Below are positions 30,706 through 38,402 of a stretch of DNA of 42,218 nucleotides, one piece after another. The stretch is taken from positions 1 through 42,218 of the IMG/VR virus record IMGVR_UViG_3300009034_000092. The stretch is one strand, 5' to 3'. Position 1 is the first letter of the stretch. Each line of letters begins with the position of its first letter. Origin of the DNA: a virus. The notes under the pieces were generated by a model that was not told where the DNA came from, searched no databases, and was given only the letters and a program-made list of their open reading frames with translations. A program made the translations under genes and the position numbers.

Positions 30706-32555
30706 TGGCCAACGTATTCAGAAAGAAGGAAATATCCCTCTTTGACACCTTCTACCCCATCGTAGGTCCTGTGCAGCCAATGGTGGCGTCCCAGTTCGCC
30801 GAGAAGCAGGTTATCGGGGACTACACCAAGGACAGCGAGGTCATTGCGTCTTCTTGGATTATCTCAGACCAGCGGGGCGGTATCGGAATCAAGGACATGG
30901 ATGAAATTAAGGACGCTGCCCGCTGCTGGTGGTCAACGTGCCAAATAGCCACAAAAGGCCATATCGTTCTGCCCGTCTTGGTCACAGACGCCGACAATGA
31001 TACGACCTCAGATGCGGCTGCCATTACCGAGTATTCCAACGAACTGTATGTGGCCTTTGGCGCGAGTGTCCGAAAATGGGCTGAAAGCACTACCTCATGG
31101 GGTTCAGAGTTAAACGCCTTGGCCGCCGTGCCCACAGATGCCTTGGTTCACAAAGACAAACTCTACTATGCGGTGGCTACAGACTTCGAGCGGTTTGACG
31201 GAACAACTTGGACAGACGGTGCCACGTTGGTAGGCTCAGCCCAAGCTGCTCGGTATCTTGTCGAATGGGATAGCAAACTGTTCAAGATCGACAACACGGG
31301 CCAACTAGCGTACTCCATTGACGAAGGCGTGACCTGGACGAACAATGCTCTATCAACCCTGCCTTCAGGCTACTTCACCTCTCTCTTTCTGTATGACAAC
31401 GCAGCGGGAGAGGTTGTAATCCATCTTGGAACGAAGCAAGGTCTTTACGTGCTCGACTTCGATAACGCTGAGTGGATTGAAACCAGGCTGAGAATGCCCT
31501 TTCATGAATACGCCTGTCGGGGGGCGACTGCTTGGCGGGACGCTTGTTATCTTCCCGTTGGTATGTCGGTTTACCGTTACGATGCTGCGACGGTGATTCC
31601 AATGGGACCTGACCGAGACTACGGACTGCCGGGAACGTACAGGGGTAACATCGTCAAGCTCTTGCCAGGGCACAACGCTCTCTACGCCCTACTAGACGCC
31701 ACAACGACTGAGGAACAGGACTTGTATCCAGCGGGATACTACGGCGATGCACAGTTCTATGATCGTGTGGGCTTTTCCGCCGTGCTGCGGTGGGACACTT
31801 ACGGTTGGAGCGTGGTTTACATTTCAGGCTCAACTGCCACGGCACTCACCGCTGGAACGATTTGCACAGCCGACGACGTTTACCGCCTATGGTTCGGCGT
31901 GGATAAGTCGGTCTTTTATGTGCCTCTTGAGGTCACTATTCAAAACCCGTTGGAAGTAGCTGGCTTCGAGTTTGGTGCCAGCGGCGAGCACATCACGCCT
32001 TGGTTCGACGCCGATAACGCTGTCATTGACAAGCTCGCTGCTAGACTTAGGGCCTATGTGGACAGGACATCCTCAACCGAGTATGCCAAAGTCTACTACG
32101 GACTGGACTACGACGACGACGTATGGACTCTTCTCGATAGCACGACCTTTGCGGACGGTCAGATTGACAGCGACGGTGAGGCCGAGTTCACGTTCGCCTC
32201 TGACGCAGGTGTGAACTTCAAAGCCATTCGCTTCAAGGTGGAGCTTGTCAGGGGCAGCAATACACGTTTGTCTCCAGACGTACACTGGCTCAGGCTGACG
32301 TACATCAAGCTGTTGGACGTGAGATGGGGCTTCAACGTCACGGTAGACTGTTCGAGGAACTACAGGTTCAAGAGTGCTACCACTCTCTTGGCGGCGCTGA
32401 AAACAGCCTTGGAGACACGAACCTTGGGGCAGTTCACGTTTAAAGATGGGAACGGGAGTGAGACGCATCGAGTCAGAATCGCAGACATGCAGGGGGTTGA
32501 GGTAGGAGGGAAGAAATCAGAGGGAAGATACCAGTTGACCCTAATAGCTCCATAG
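30705..32555 (+). CDS. Beta-propeller tail nozzle-like protein
   Basis: 616 residues. Repeated propeller-type blades are visible (ITEYSNELYVAFGASVRKW, ALVHKDKLYYAVATDFERFDGTTW, LVEWDSKLFKIDNTGQLAYS, SLFLYDNAAGEVVIHLGTKQGLYVLD) over about residues 90-420, then a beta sandwich (about 440-616). Podovirus nozzle or tail tubular proteins have this plan. Starts at the adaptor stop (TGATGG overlap). Confidence 0.7.
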   Translation: MANVFRKKEISLFDTFYPIVGPVQPMVASQFAEKQVIGDYTKDSEVIASSWIISDQRGGIGIKDMDEIKDAARCWWSTCQIATKGHIVLPVLVTDADNDTTSDAAAITEYSNELYVAFGASVRKWAESTTSWGSELNALAAVPTDALVHKDKLYYAVATDFERFDGTTWTDGATLVGSAQAARYLVEWDSKLFKIDNTGQLAYSIDEGVTWTNNALSTLPSGYFTSLFLYDNAAGEVVIHLGTKQGLYVLDFDNAEWIETRLRMPFHEYACRGATAWRDACYLPVGMSVYRYDAATVIPMGPDRDYGLPGTYRGNIVKLLPGHNALYALLDATTTEEQDLYPAGYYGDAQFYDRVGFSAVLRWDTYGWSVVYISGSTATALTAGTICTADDVYRLWFGVDKSVFYVPLEVTIQNPLEVAGFEFGASGEHITPWFDADNAVIDKLAARLRAYVDRTSSTEYAKVYYGLDYDDDVWTLLDSTTFADGQIDSDGEAEFTFASDAGVNFKAIRFKVELVRGSNTRLSPDVHWLRLTYIKLLDVRWGFNVTVDCSRNYRFKSATTLLAALKTALETRTLGQFTFKDGNGSETHRVRIADMQGVEVGGKKSEGRYQLTLIAP

Positions 32556-32576
32556 AGAGAAGGAGGAGAGAAAGCC

Positions 32577-33218
32577 ATGATTGATGTTCTAATCCAAGGC
32601 GCAGCACGAGGGCTCAACAACGTTTTCAGGCAACTTACCCTGAGCGACACGGGGGCGGTTTACACCATCAAGGAACTGCCCGATATGGCGGAGTTGGTAA
32701 ATCAGGGAGTGGTCTGGACCGTGGGTGAGGCAACGGCTACGGCGAGCGTGATTGCGCCGCCTACTACTACCTCTGGTGTGCTGCTGTATAACGATAACCC
32801 CGAGGGGGGGAGGAGCCTTATTGTCTTGGCAGTATCGGCCCTGCAAGCTGCATCTGCTGCGGCGCTGGGCATGTATGGGCTATCGCAGGTAGTCATCGTA
32901 GACAAGCCCACCACGAAACCCACTGCTGATATTGCTATCGCCTCGTACAAAGGCCTCAAGTCTCGGCAGGGTTCATACGGTGGAAAGGCTATCTTTGACC
33001 TTGGGGCCACGGTAGTTGACGATCTGTGGAAGCCAGTTGGTAACACTGCACAGGTCACACTGGCCTCTGCGGTCGGTTCTCAGTTGTACGTTCCGTTAGC
33101 CATCCCTGTGGTTCTACCGCCTGGCGGCTCATATGGCTTGGAGTGTGTGTCTTCTAACGTTGGCATCACTACCCGTTTGGCAGTGGTGTTTGCTGAAGTC
33201 CAACTTAGAGAGATGTAG
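32577..33218 (+). CDS. Virion-associated protein, 213 aa
   Basis: Strong AAGGAGGAGAGAAA site before the ATG. Beta-rich, Ala/Val/Thr-rich with hydrophobic stretches (SLIVLAVSALQAASAAALGMYG) and a C-terminal jelly-roll-like part (VPLAIPVVLPPGGSYGLECVSS). Probably a tail accessory or decoration protein. Confidence 0.6.
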   Translation: MIDVLIQGAARGLNNVFRQLTLSDTGAVYTIKELPDMAELVNQGVVWTVGEATATASVIAPPTTTSGVLLYNDNPEGGRSLIVLAVSALQAASAAALGMYGLSQVVIVDKPTTKPTADIAIASYKGLKSRQGSYGGKAIFDLGATVVDDLWKPVGNTAQVTLASAVGSQLYVPLAIPVVLPPGGSYGLECVSSNVGITTRLAVVFAEVQLREM

Positions 33219-33220
33219 GT

Positions 33221-33373
33221 ATGACTTCAATTCAGTCTACTTCCAGCAACGCCAAGGTGTTGAGGGAGATAAAGAAACTGCTCAAACCTGGGGCTGACGC
33301 TTGGGAGCGACTTGTGCTTCTGCTGGAGAAGTATAGTAACGAGATTTCAGAGGCCCTTCCGCGGAGTGACTGA
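33221..33373 (+). CDS. Small helical protein, 50 aa
   Basis: ATG two bases after the previous stop, with its own stop overlapping the next ATG (TGATG). Two helices (NAKVLREIKKLL, AWERLVLLLEKYS). Function unknown; may be a chaperone for a tail part. Confidence 0.55.
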   Translation: MTSIQSTSSNAKVLREIKKLLKPGADAWERLVLLLEKYSNEISEALPRSD

Positions 33374-33636
33374 TGAAGTGGGATAGCGATACAGTCTCAA
33401 GTTCAGGGCAGATTAGCAGTTCTACGGAACGTGTTAGCTCTATTGAGTTTCACGCTCGGTCTGATAATGAGAAGTCGGTGATTGTGGGCACTAGCACTGT
33501 GTCGGCCACAAGGGGTAGGGAGATACCCCCAGGTGAGTCAGTGACCTTTAATTTTGGTGAGGGCAGTGTGCCTCTCAATACTTTTTATGCCGTTGTTGAG
33601 GCAGGCGACAAACTGGACTGGACACCCATCATATAG
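33373..33636 (+). CDS. Small beta-rich protein, 87 aa
   Basis: Coupled to the gene before. Ser/Thr-rich beta chain with a PPGESVTFNFGEGSVPL turn, typical of small virion beta sandwiches. Probably tail-associated. Confidence 0.55.
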   Translation: MKWDSDTVSSSGQISSSTERVSSIEFHARSDNEKSVIVGTSTVSATRGREIPPGESVTFNFGEGSVPLNTFYAVVEAGDKLDWTPII

Positions 33637-33645
33637 GAGGATGTT

Positions 33646-35034
33646 ATGCCAAGTGGAAGTGTGGACCTAGCAGGGAAAGTAGTTGACGGGGCAGGCGATC
33701 CTAAACCTAATCTGACTGTATCCTTGTACCAAGCTGCTACTTGGGAAGCCGCTGGCGCTGCTACGGCTACGGATACTACGGATTCAGACGGACTCTGGAA
33801 CTTCGACACACAGGACATTACGAAGACGTGGCTGGTCTGCGTTACCGACAGTGCCAAGAACTTCCTGATTGATGCCCGGAACAAGATTCAACTCACGAAC
33901 ATCGACATCATAGACGACATCAGTGTTGACACCATCTATGAGCATACGGCTGCGGGGGGGGTGACGATTGATGGAGTGGTTCTGAAGGATAGTGGGGCAA
34001 CTTTTGGTGGTGACGTAATCGTAGGTAATGGGTACGGTGTCCTAATCGGCCATACGGCGCAGGTAACTACGGGTTTGGGTGCAGTCGAGTTGCAGGTACT
34101 CGGAACTGTCGATCGGGACAGTGCATTCCTCGTGGGTAGGTGGTGTGCTGATGCCAACTCCCCCGCAATCTCGTTGGTGAAGTCACGGGGTGCTACTGTA
34201 GGCAGCAACACCATAGTTGCCAACAATGACACTGCTGGTAGCATCTACTTCTACGTGGACGACGGGACTGACTTCGTAAGCCAAGTGGCACGCATCTTCG
34301 CCTTGGTAGACGACGCTACGCCCGCCGCCAATGCGGTGGGGGGGGAACTTGTCTTGGCAGTTACTCGAACGGGGGCGCAGACTACAAATGAGCGCGTGAA
34401 CATACGTGGCGATAACGAGTCTAGCGGTGTGACTAGCTGCCTGATTACGCCACTTACTCCGACGCTACCCGATGCTGCAACTGCATGGCACAGGGCCGTG
34501 GCTCTGCCTGCGTACACAGCTACGCTGGCTGGCACGACTCGGGTAACGACTGCGATGGACGGCGTACAGCTTCATATCGGTGCGCCTACCATAGCTCAGT
34601 CTGGTGGGGCTGTAACGGTAGACGAAGCCAGCAGCGTCTTCATCAGCGCAATCGTGGCTGGAACCAATGTGACAATCACGACCGCCCACATGATTGATAC
34701 CAACGTGAGTGGATGCTTCCTCACCAACGCTGGTGTCTGGACGGACGCTTCAACAAGGGCAGGTAAGACAGACATATCTCCTGTGGTAATGCAGGAACTC
34801 ATGGATATTCTTGAGGCTGTGGAACCTGTGAGCTACCGATACAAGGACATCTCGGGCGATGGTGGTTACAGGCGTATAGGGTTTATTGCCGAGGATGTCC
34901 CAGAGGCGTTGGCAACACCGAGGCGGGACGGCATTGCAGCCAAGGACATAGCGAGCGTCGCACTTGCCGCTGCGAAGTGGCTCAAAGAGGAAAACGAAGC
35001 CCTGAAGTCACGAGTAGCCCAACTGGAGAACTAA
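33646..35034 (+). CDS. Tail fibre with S74 intramolecular chaperone domain
   Basis: 462 residues. N-terminal Ig-like domain (VDLAGKVVDGAGDPKPNLTVSLYQ), a long beta-fibre middle, and a C-terminal S74-type domain: STRAGKTDI (about 367-377), in the place of the usual SDRRLKxDI cleavage region, followed by YRRIGFIAEDVPEAL (near 405-419) and a terminal coiled coil (about 445-462). S74 domains trimerise the fibre and then cut themselves off. The cleavage serine here would be in STRAGK. Probably the receptor-binding fibre. Confidence 0.8.
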   Translation: MPSGSVDLAGKVVDGAGDPKPNLTVSLYQAATWEAAGAATATDTTDSDGLWNFDTQDITKTWLVCVTDSAKNFLIDARNKIQLTNIDIIDDISVDTIYEHTAAGGVTIDGVVLKDSGATFGGDVIVGNGYGVLIGHTAQVTTGLGAVELQVLGTVDRDSAFLVGRWCADANSPAISLVKSRGATVGSNTIVANNDTAGSIYFYVDDGTDFVSQVARIFALVDDATPAANAVGGELVLAVTRTGAQTTNERVNIRGDNESSGVTSCLITPLTPTLPDAATAWHRAVALPAYTATLAGTTRVTTAMDGVQLHIGAPTIAQSGGAVTVDEASSVFISAIVAGTNVTITTAHMIDTNVSGCFLTNAGVWTDASTRAGKTDISPVVMQELMDILEAVEPVSYRYKDISGDGGYRRIGFIAEDVPEALATPRRDGIAAKDIASVALAAAKWLKEENEALKSRVAQLEN

Positions 35035-35045
35035 GGAGGTATGGA

Positions 35046-35393
35046 GTGAAGACAATCAGCATCGGCCAAGTAAAATCTGTGGCTGGACCGCTGCTCCGAG
35101 TACCGGATACGGAGGATGGTGAGACCGCAACGCGTGAGGCCACAACGAAGGACGTGATTCAGATAACCGTCTTTAACCTCCCTAGAGACCAACTCACCAC
35201 TCAGGGGACAATCCATGTGGCACGACTGTTTAAGCAGATGGACGATTCGCCTGACGGTGTTCTGAAAATCGAGGAGGCAGAGTACGACTGGCTCAGGGCT
35301 ATGCTCGATAAAGACCAGGTAGGCCCTCGGATATGGGGCATCAATTTGCAGCCAGTGATTGACTCTCTCAAGCCTCAAGAAAGTGAGGATTGA
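35046..35393 (+). CDS. Hypothetical protein, 115 aa
   Basis: GTG at 35046, five bases after AAGGAGGT. Mixed alpha/beta; an N-terminal beta part (KTISIGQVKSVAGPLLRV) and an acidic helix (KIEEAEYDWLRAMLDKD). Lies between the fibre and the holin-like gene. Not recognised. Confidence 0.6.
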   Translation: MKTISIGQVKSVAGPLLRVPDTEDGETATREATTKDVIQITVFNLPRDQLTTQGTIHVARLFKQMDDSPDGVLKIEEAEYDWLRAMLDKDQVGPRIWGINLQPVIDSLKPQESED

Positions 35394-35435
35394 TGCCAAA
35401 CAGGAGTCGGTACAATCCAACCAACTGAGGCTACG

Positions 35436-35657
35436 ATGACTGCAACAGATTTGGCATCGGCAATAGGAGCCCCAGCAGCGGCAATTATCCTGACGCTGTG
35501 GGTTCTGGGGCAATGGGTTGGGAATAGAAAGGGCAAGAATCCCAATTCCAATCGCTCTGTAAATGGTGCGATTCTGCGAAGCCTGACCGACATACAACTC
35601 ACTCTGGCCAAGATTGAGCAGCGTTTGGAAGACCTCTGGGACAGACAGGCGAAATAG
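35436..35657 (+). CDS. Holin-like single-TM protein, 73 aa
   Basis: One transmembrane helix (about 13-30, PAAAIILTLWVLGQWVG), a basic loop (NRKGKN), and a C-terminal coiled coil (LTDIQLTLAKIEQRLEDLWDRQ). Small single-TM proteins with this plan at the end of virion operons are often holins or anti-holins. No endolysin is adjacent, so the call is by analogy. Confidence 0.5.
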   Translation: MTATDLASAIGAPAAAIILTLWVLGQWVGNRKGKNPNSNRSVNGAILRSLTDIQLTLAKIEQRLEDLWDRQAK

Positions 35658-36464
35658 TTGGAAACCCTAGAGTACCGCATCAAGTACCGCAGCCGCAGAG
35701 ACGAATTTCACCTGCACGGAATTGGTGATGCTCACGGTGGTCTCCTCCACTGTGCAGAGAAGCAGCTAAAGTCGCGAATTAAGCAAATCACCGAAGACCC
35801 GTTTGGCCTCGCTATCGGCATGGGCGACTTAGCCGACTGCATTACCCCATCTGACCCACGATGGGATGAGGGAGTGATAGCGCCTTGGGTAGACTACTAC
35901 AACATTGCGGAATGTCAGCGGGAGTGGGCGGTCAATCTCCTCTGGCCTATCAAAGACCAGTTGTTAGGCTTGTTGGATGGGAACCACGAAGACGCGCTGC
36001 GGCGGCGCAATCATGTGGACATCATGGCGAACATCTGCAAGGACTTGGGAGTGCGTCGGCTGAGGGCTTCGGCTCTTATCGCTTTCAAGTTTGACCGTGG
36101 CCGAAAGGTAACTCAGATTGACGGCAGCTTTGAACACGGTAGCGGTTGGGCTCAGACGGAGGGCGGCGTTATCAACCGGCTCAAGAAAGGCTTGCTGAGA
36201 ACTGGTGCCCGTTTTCACATGATGGGACACCTGCACTGGATTCTGATGACGAGATCATTCCCGCTCAACCTCGATGCCAACATTGACCTGACCGACCAGC
36301 AGAGGATTGCCGTTTGCACAGGGGGCTGGCTGCGCGGGTATATGCAGAACATACCGCCTAGTTACGTCGAGAAGATGGGCAAGGAGCCGCTTCCCATCGG
36401 CGCTCCGGTAATCAACCTTCGGCCTGGGGCAGCGGTGGCAGATCAGGTGACGGTGACACTCTAA
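35658..36464 (+). CDS. Calcineurin-type metallophosphoesterase
   Basis: 268 residues with all five motifs: GDAH (D24, H26), GMGDL (D57), GNHED (N109, H110), FEHGSG (H160) and GHLH (H191, H193), giving a two-metal phosphoesterase. TTG start directly after the holin-like stop. Phage members are thought to act on nucleic acid or nucleotides; substrate unknown. Confidence 0.85.
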   Translation: METLEYRIKYRSRRDEFHLHGIGDAHGGLLHCAEKQLKSRIKQITEDPFGLAIGMGDLADCITPSDPRWDEGVIAPWVDYYNIAECQREWAVNLLWPIKDQLLGLLDGNHEDALRRRNHVDIMANICKDLGVRRLRASALIAFKFDRGRKVTQIDGSFEHGSGWAQTEGGVINRLKKGLLRTGARFHMMGHLHWILMTRSFPLNLDANIDLTDQQRIAVCTGGWLRGYMQNIPPSYVEKMGKEPLPIGAPVINLRPGAAVADQVTVTL

Positions 36465-36646
36465 TGCTTGACAGCCAGAAGAGACGATTGGAGGAAGCCG
36501 TACAGTCTCAGGCCAACCGCTGCGAGATAGCCCTGCGGCTTCTCCTGCAAGGAGAGATTGACCTGACTTACACCGTTCTGGAAGATATTTTCTTCTACCA
36601 ACAGGAAATCGTGGACGAGTGGTGCGTTAAGCGTTCTAATCCGTAG
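36464..36646 (+). CDS. Small helical protein, 60 aa
   Basis: ATG overlaps the phosphoesterase stop (TAATG). Entirely helical and charged, with a hydrophobic middle (CEIALRLLLQGEIDL). Last gene before the integration module. Not recognised. Confidence 0.55.
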   Translation: MLDSQKRRLEEAVQSQANRCEIALRLLLQGEIDLTYTVLEDIFFYQQEIVDEWCVKRSNP

Positions 36647-36650
36647 ATTC

Positions 36651-36730
36651 TCACCAACCGTTACCGTTTCGTTACCTTTCCCTCACCCTTCCTTCGCCTT
36701 GCATCACCCAATTCTTACTCAATCCTCACC
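36651..36730 (+). repeat. Helically phased array of eight TYACC pentamers
   Basis: Pentamers start at 36651 (tcacc), 36661 (ttacc), 36672 (ttacc), 36683 (tcacc), 36694 (tcgcc), 36704 (tcacc), 36715 (ttact) and 36726 (tcacc): steps of 10, 11, 11, 11, 10, 11 and 11 bases. One copy per helical turn puts all on the same DNA face. It ends 23 bases before the integrase start, so it may be a site for cooperative protein binding or bending that controls int or assembles the recombination complex. Confidence 0.7.
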
Positions 36731-36752
36731 AATTATCTGCTAGCGTGAAGAT

Positions 36753-37991
36753 GTGCTCTCTACAATCGAACTTGTAGATGCTTTTCTGGCGGCCAAGCGG
36801 AGTGCGGGACGGGCGGTTAGTACATTAGAATCCTATGAATTGCATCTCAAGAAATTCACCGAAGAACATCCCTCTTTGCCATGTGAACCCGAACCTATTG
36901 AGGCGTTCCTGACCAAGATACCTGGCAGACGCTACCGTTGGAACCACTATGTAACTCTACGTACGTTCTACAACTGGGTTGAAAAACGCCAGTCTTTGCC
37001 CAATCCCATGCCACGGGTCGAGAGTCCAAAGAACCACCTTACAGCACCTTACTATCTCGAACCAGAAGACGTGGTGAAACTCCTGAATCACCCAGACCAC
37101 CCTGACCGTGACCGGGCGCTACTGTGGCTTCTGGCCGACACTGGCATGAGGATAGGGGAAGCCCACTCCATCTCAGCCTCAAGCCTCAAGGATGATATTG
37201 TCATAGTCGATGGCAAGACTGGGACTCGTTTTGTTCCAGTCAGCCCCATCGTTATCGGTATGCTCAAGGCGATTGCAGAAGAGGGCAAGAAGTATGTAGG
37301 TGGCACCATCTGGCTCGGGCCACAAGGCCCGTTGAGGCTGGATACTCTCGGGAAAGTAGTGCGTAAAGCATTCAAGCGAGCTGGCTTTCGGGGGGCGTTG
37401 ATGTCCGCTCACCGTCTACGCCATACCTTTGCGACCTTGTGGGAGGGGTCGGAAACAGAAGGCCGTGCCATCGGGGGCTGGAAGACGCCTCAGATGTGGC
37501 AAAGATACCATCATTTGCGTATAATCAGGATGATCACTGAGCATCAGCGTTACAGTCCGCTAAGTCTGCTACGGATTGCGGACCCAAAGGCCGCGAGTTC
37601 GAGTCTCGCCGAGCGCGCCAAGTTTGAAAGGATGGTGCGCTTGATGGTAAAATCAAGGGACCGAAGGTTCTGGTTCAGCCCCGAAGAACTGGCGTATATA
37701 CGTAGGCAACTCATGGAGAACGGCCACTCAGAAGAGGAGAGCAAACGGGTGGTGAATGCCATACAGCCGCCGCCGAAGCCTATCACCATCGAGGCTGCCG
37801 CAAAGAAGAAGCAGTGCAGTTGGGAGAGAATTCGCAAGTGGGTGCAACGTGGCCACTTAGACAAAATTGGTGTTCAAAGAAACGGTCAACCTGGCCGACG
37901 GAGAGTTCTGATTGACGAACACGAGCTTGACGCTCTTATTGCGAACCCCCCGAAGACAGGCAGACCTAAGAAGCGTCGCACTAAGCGTTGA
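36753..37991 (+). CDS. int: Tyrosine recombinase fused to excisionase-like HTH, attP inside
   Basis: 412 residues. N-terminal SAM-like DNA-binding domain (1-90), catalytic domain about 95-268 with R133 (TGMRIGE), K155, H220-x-x-R223, W243 (GGWK) and Tyr252 (QRYHH). Residues 275-289 are encoded by the tRNA-like attachment sequence. The C-terminal part (290-412) ends in a MerR/excisionase-like helix-turn-helix (about 333-388: ITIEAAAKKKQ, RIRKWVQRGHL, RRRVLIDEHELDALI) and a basic tail. In-frame ATGs at 37632 and 37644 lie just after the site, behind GAAAGGA. GTG start at 36753; the ATG two bases earlier is out of frame. It should catalyse integration into a tRNA-Arg gene and would be split by it. 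Confidence 0.85.
   Translation: MLSTIELVDAFLAAKRSAGRAVSTLESYELHLKKFTEEHPSLPCEPEPIEAFLTKIPGRRYRWNHYVTLRTFYNWVEKRQSLPNPMPRVESPKNHLTAPYYLEPEDVVKLLNHPDHPDRDRALLWLLADTGMRIGEAHSISASSLKDDIVIVDGKTGTRFVPVSPIVIGMLKAIAEEGKKYVGGTIWLGPQGPLRLDTLGKVVRKAFKRAGFRGALMSAHRLRHTFATLWEGSETEGRAIGGWKTPQMWQRYHHLRIIRMITEHQRYSPLSLLRIADPKAASSSLAERAKFERMVRLMVKSRDRRFWFSPEELAYIRRQLMENGHSEEESKRVVNAIQPPPKPITIEAAAKKKQCSWERIRKWVQRGHLDKIGVQRNGQPGRRRVLIDEHELDALIANPPKTGRPKKRRTKR
37576..37620 (+). other. attP: attP core: 3' half of a tRNA-Arg inside int
   Basis: The 45 bases read as anticodon loop TTGCGGA (U33, anticodon GCG), 3' anticodon strand CCCAA, variable loop AGGCC (C48), T stem GCGAG, T loop TTCGAGT, T stem CTCGC, acceptor strand CGAGCGC, discriminator G, CCA. 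The 5' half is absent (no TTGGG partner strand or D arm), as expected for an attachment core and not for a gene. GTCCGC (37555-37560) and GCGGAC (37578-37583) form an inverted pair around the likely crossover. Confidence 0.85.
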
Positions 37992-38009
37992 TAAAGAGTC
38001 CCAAACCTC

Positions 38010-38264
38010 CTAGGGTGCACCAGGCAACATCTCGCAGGCGATACCGTCTCGGTCAGGGTCTAGCCGATGCGGGTCATAATCAGGTCCACCTGCTGCTTCA
38101 AAGAAAGTTTGGGCTTGCCGCCAAGTTCCGAAGTCTCGGCAATTCGTCTCTGACATGAAACTGTCATAGCGGAATTTAATGGTGTCGCCGCAGCCGACAC
38201 TGAGAACCAGCGCTAGCAGACCGATACCGATGAGAACTGCCCAATGATTCTGCTGCTCTTTCAT
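38010..38264 (-). CDS. Excalibur-domain lipoprotein
   Basis: 84 residues, opposite strand to int. Hydrophobic signal (8-23) ends SVGC with a lipobox-like Cys25. The second half is an Excalibur domain: C42-RDF, AQTFFEAAG and the calcium-binding loop D69-x-D71-x-D73-G-I-A-C77-E78, with the usual disulfide pair. It would be a surface-anchored calcium-binding protein. Position beside the attachment site, own promoter and opposite strand mark it as a lysogenic-conversion gene, perhaps for superinfection exclusion. Confidence 0.8.
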   Translation of the reverse strand: MKEQQNHWAVLIGIGLLALVLSVGCGDTIKFRYDSFMSETNCRDFGTWRQAQTFFEAAGGPDYDPHRLDPDRDGIACEMLPGAP

Positions 38265-38279
38265 CCTTCTCTCAAAAAG

Positions 38280-38308
38280 AGAATAACGGTAAGTCCGAAA
38301 CTTTGCAA
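38280..38308 (-). promoter_or_regulatory. Leftward promoter of the lipoprotein gene
   Basis: Read leftward: -35 TTGCAA (38303-38308), 17-base spacer, -10 TATTCT (38280-38285). Start of transcription would lie within about ten bases of the gene's start codon. Confidence 0.55.
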
Positions 38309-38346
38309 GCTGGATAAACTCGTATAAAACTCACCCCTTTTCCCTA

Positions 38347-38375
38347 TTGACAAGTGTCCCACAGTATGATACCCT
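38347..38375 (+). promoter_or_regulatory. Rightward promoter of the early unit
   Basis: -35 TTGACA (38347-38352), 17-base spacer, weak -10 TACCCT (38370-38375); TATGAT lies too close. It points at the structured leader and the gene at 38558. Confidence 0.5.
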
Positions 38376-38402
38376 CCCCCTGTCATCACAAAGGGCAGGG
38401 GG
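38376..38402. promoter_or_regulatory. Inverted repeat at the early promoter
   Basis: CCCCCTG and CAGGGGG, perfect 7-bp arms 13 bases apart, directly downstream of the -10 box and spanning the expected +1. It fits an operator for a dimeric repressor; as RNA it could be a weak hairpin followed by TTT. Confidence 0.5.

Noticed and set aside
36651-36730. CRISPR array
   Set aside because: The repeated unit is only five bases with about six-base gaps, far too short for repeats and spacers.
37555-37620. A complete tRNA gene inside int
   Set aside because: The acceptor 5' strand, D arm and 5' anticodon strand are missing and the frame is coding throughout. Only the 3' half is present.
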